From Acidobacteriaceae bacterium (GTDB lineage Bacteria > Acidobacteriota > Terriglobia > Terriglobales > Acidobacteriaceae), in the NCBI GenBank assembly GCA_030049955.1, contig JASIJX010000366.1, positions 1-14,360 of the forward strand: a stretch of DNA of 14,360 nucleotides. Direction: 5' to 3'. Position 1 is the first letter of the stretch. Each line of letters opens with the position of its first letter. Position numbers and translations under genes: made by a program. Under the pieces are notes generated by a model. It did no database searches. It was not told the origin of the DNA and was given only the letters and a program-made list of their open reading frames with translations. This document shows positions 13,403 through 14,360 of the stretch, piece by piece.

Positions 13403-14360
13403 AGGAATTCCGTTCCTCGATCTGATCACGCCGCACGTCCAACTCGAAGAGGAATTGGTCGGGATCTTTCGCCGAGCTCTGCGCACAGCGAGCTTCATCG
13501 GGGGCCCGATGGTCGAAGAATTCGAAAATGCGTTTGCGAACTTCTGCGCCGCTGAGCATGCGATCGCCGCAAGCAGCGGGACCGACGCGCTGCGCTTCGC
13601 ATTGATGGCGTGCGGCATCCGTCACGGAGACGCAGTCCTGACGGTTCCACACACGTTCATCGCCACGACCGAAGCGATCTCCCAGTGCGGAGCGCTGCCG
13701 GAGTTCATCGACATTGACGAAAAGACTTACAACCTCTCGGTAGAAAAGCTGCAGGGATACTTGGAGAAGCATTGCAGCAGAGACAAATTAGGACGGCTGA
13801 TCAGCCATCGGAGCAATCGTCCGGTGACTGCAGTTGTGCCCGTCCATCTCTATGGCCAGATGGCCGACATGGACGGCATCCTGGCCCTGGCTAGCCAGTA
13901 CGGTCTGATCGTAGTGGAGGACGCTTGCCAGGCGCACGGCGCCGAATACTTTTCCGCCAAGCTAAACCGCTGGGTGAAGGCAGGCACGATGGGACGCGCG
14001 GCCGCTTTCAGCTTTTACCCCGGCAAGAATTTAGGAGCGTGCGGTGAAGCTGGAGCCGCAATCACGAATGACAGCGAGATCGCTGCCACAATCCGCATGC
14101 TGCGCGATCATGGTCAGACGCACAAGTATTACCACGATGTCGAGGGTTACAACGGACGTCTCGATGCCATTCAGGCCGGCTTCCTGCGTACCAAGCTGGA
14201 GCATCTGCCCAAGTGGAATGCGCAACGACGAGAGCGCGCCGCCGAATACAACCGGCTCCTCGCAAACCATGATGCTGTCATCTGCCCCTATGAGCCGTCC
14301 TGGTCGCGCGCTGTGTATCACCTCTACGTGATCCGCACCGCCGATCGCGAGGGGCTCATC
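13389..14360 (+). CDS. DegT/DnrJ/EryC1/StrS PLP-dependent aminotransferase (WbpE/WlbC-like), 3' end outside window
   Basis: The open frame runs to the last base without a stop, so 324 codons of a usual 360-400 are present. This sugar aminotransferase would convert the 3-keto nucleotide sugar to a 3-amino sugar with pyridoxal phosphate. Fold-type I landmarks are present: the phosphate-binding SSGTDALRFAL (from Ser62), VPHTFIATTEAI, VVPVHLYGQMADMDGI, VVEDACQAHGAEY with Asp178 for the cofactor nitrogen, and FSFYPGKNLGACGEAGA with the Schiff-base Lys213. RMLRDHGQTHKYYHDVEGYNGRLDAIQAG-type sequence follows (from about 236), then VYHLYVIR. ATG 13389 has AAGGAG 7 nt upstream and overlaps the acetyltransferase gene by 14 nt. 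The C-terminal domain is only cut by the window edge; there is no sign of a broken gene. Confidence 0.92.
   Translation, partial: MSAHEGIPFLDLITPHVQLEEELVGIFRRALRTASFIGGPMVEEFENAFANFCAAEHAIAASSGTDALRFALMACGIRHGDAVLTVPHTFIATTEAISQCGALPEFIDIDEKTYNLSVEKLQGYLEKHCSRDKLGRLISHRSNRPVTAVVPVHLYGQMADMDGILALASQYGLIVVEDACQAHGAEYFSAKLNRWVKAGTMGRAAAFSFYPGKNLGACGEAGAAITNDSEIAATIRMLRDHGQTHKYYHDVEGYNGRLDAIQAGFLRTKLEHLPKWNAQRRERAAEYNRLLANHDAVICPYEPSWSRAVYHLYVIRTADREGLI

Noticed and set aside
1..14360. Mobile element, CRISPR array, tRNA or phage-defence module
   Set aside because: No transposase or integrase motifs, no regularly spaced repeats, and no cloverleaf-like sequence were seen; all genes fit a regulatory plus EPS locus.

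Overview
The window looks like a chromosomal capsule/exopolysaccharide (EPS) locus of a Gram-negative soil-type bacterium, most likely an Acidobacteriota (Terriglobia) member. This rests on the moderately high GC content, the outer-membrane export genes, the start of the tyrosine kinase (MSHIFDALQRAEDER), the family of cytoplasmic ATPases, and the way these genes are combined. The taxonomic call is inference. Everything looks like ordinary host DNA: I see no transposase, integrase, tRNA, rRNA or CRISPR array.

Layout. (1) 62-1828, minus strand: a membrane-bound DegS/NarL-type histidine kinase. (2) 1829-2737: an unusually long (909 nt) gene-free divergent region, with a candidate promoter and a 20-nt inverted repeat just before (3) 2738-3424, plus strand: a NarL/FixJ-type response regulator. 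(4) 3425-3670: a regulatory stretch holding a perfect tandem 17-bp repeat and a perfect 18-bp palindrome. (5) 3671-4027: a small PilZ-like protein containing a run of eight G. (6) 4028-4220: a leader with a nested inverted repeat. (7) From 4221 to the window end: a tightly packed plus-strand EPS operon. Its order is NusG/RfaH-like antiterminator, periplasmic polysaccharide export protein (Poly_export/SLBB), outer-membrane beta-barrel, GumC/Wzz-type chain-length determinant, ExeA-type AAA ATPase, BY-kinase, initiating sugar-phosphate transferase with a degenerate GGDEF-like N-terminus, Gfo/Idh/MocA sugar dehydrogenase, hexapeptide-repeat acetyltransferase, and a DegT/StrS aminotransferase cut off by the window end.

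How the parts fit. The kinase/regulator pair probably senses an envelope or small-molecule cue and may act on promoters in the two regulatory gaps. The PilZ protein and the GGDEF-like domain suggest c-di-GMP-related or c-di-GMP-derived control. The NusG-like protein would keep RNA polymerase processive across the long operon. The phosphoglycosyl transferase loads the first sugar phosphate onto undecaprenyl phosphate. The GumC-like protein, the ATPase and the BY-kinase set polymerisation and length. The export protein plus beta-barrel carry the chain out. The last three genes form the oxidation/transamination/acetylation trio (WbpB-E-D type) that makes a 3-acetamido nucleotide sugar, probably a diacetamido uronic acid. 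The gene set resembles EPS loci associated with exosortase XrtA, but no exosortase, flippase, polymerase or glycosyltransferase lies in the window; these would be expected beyond 14360.
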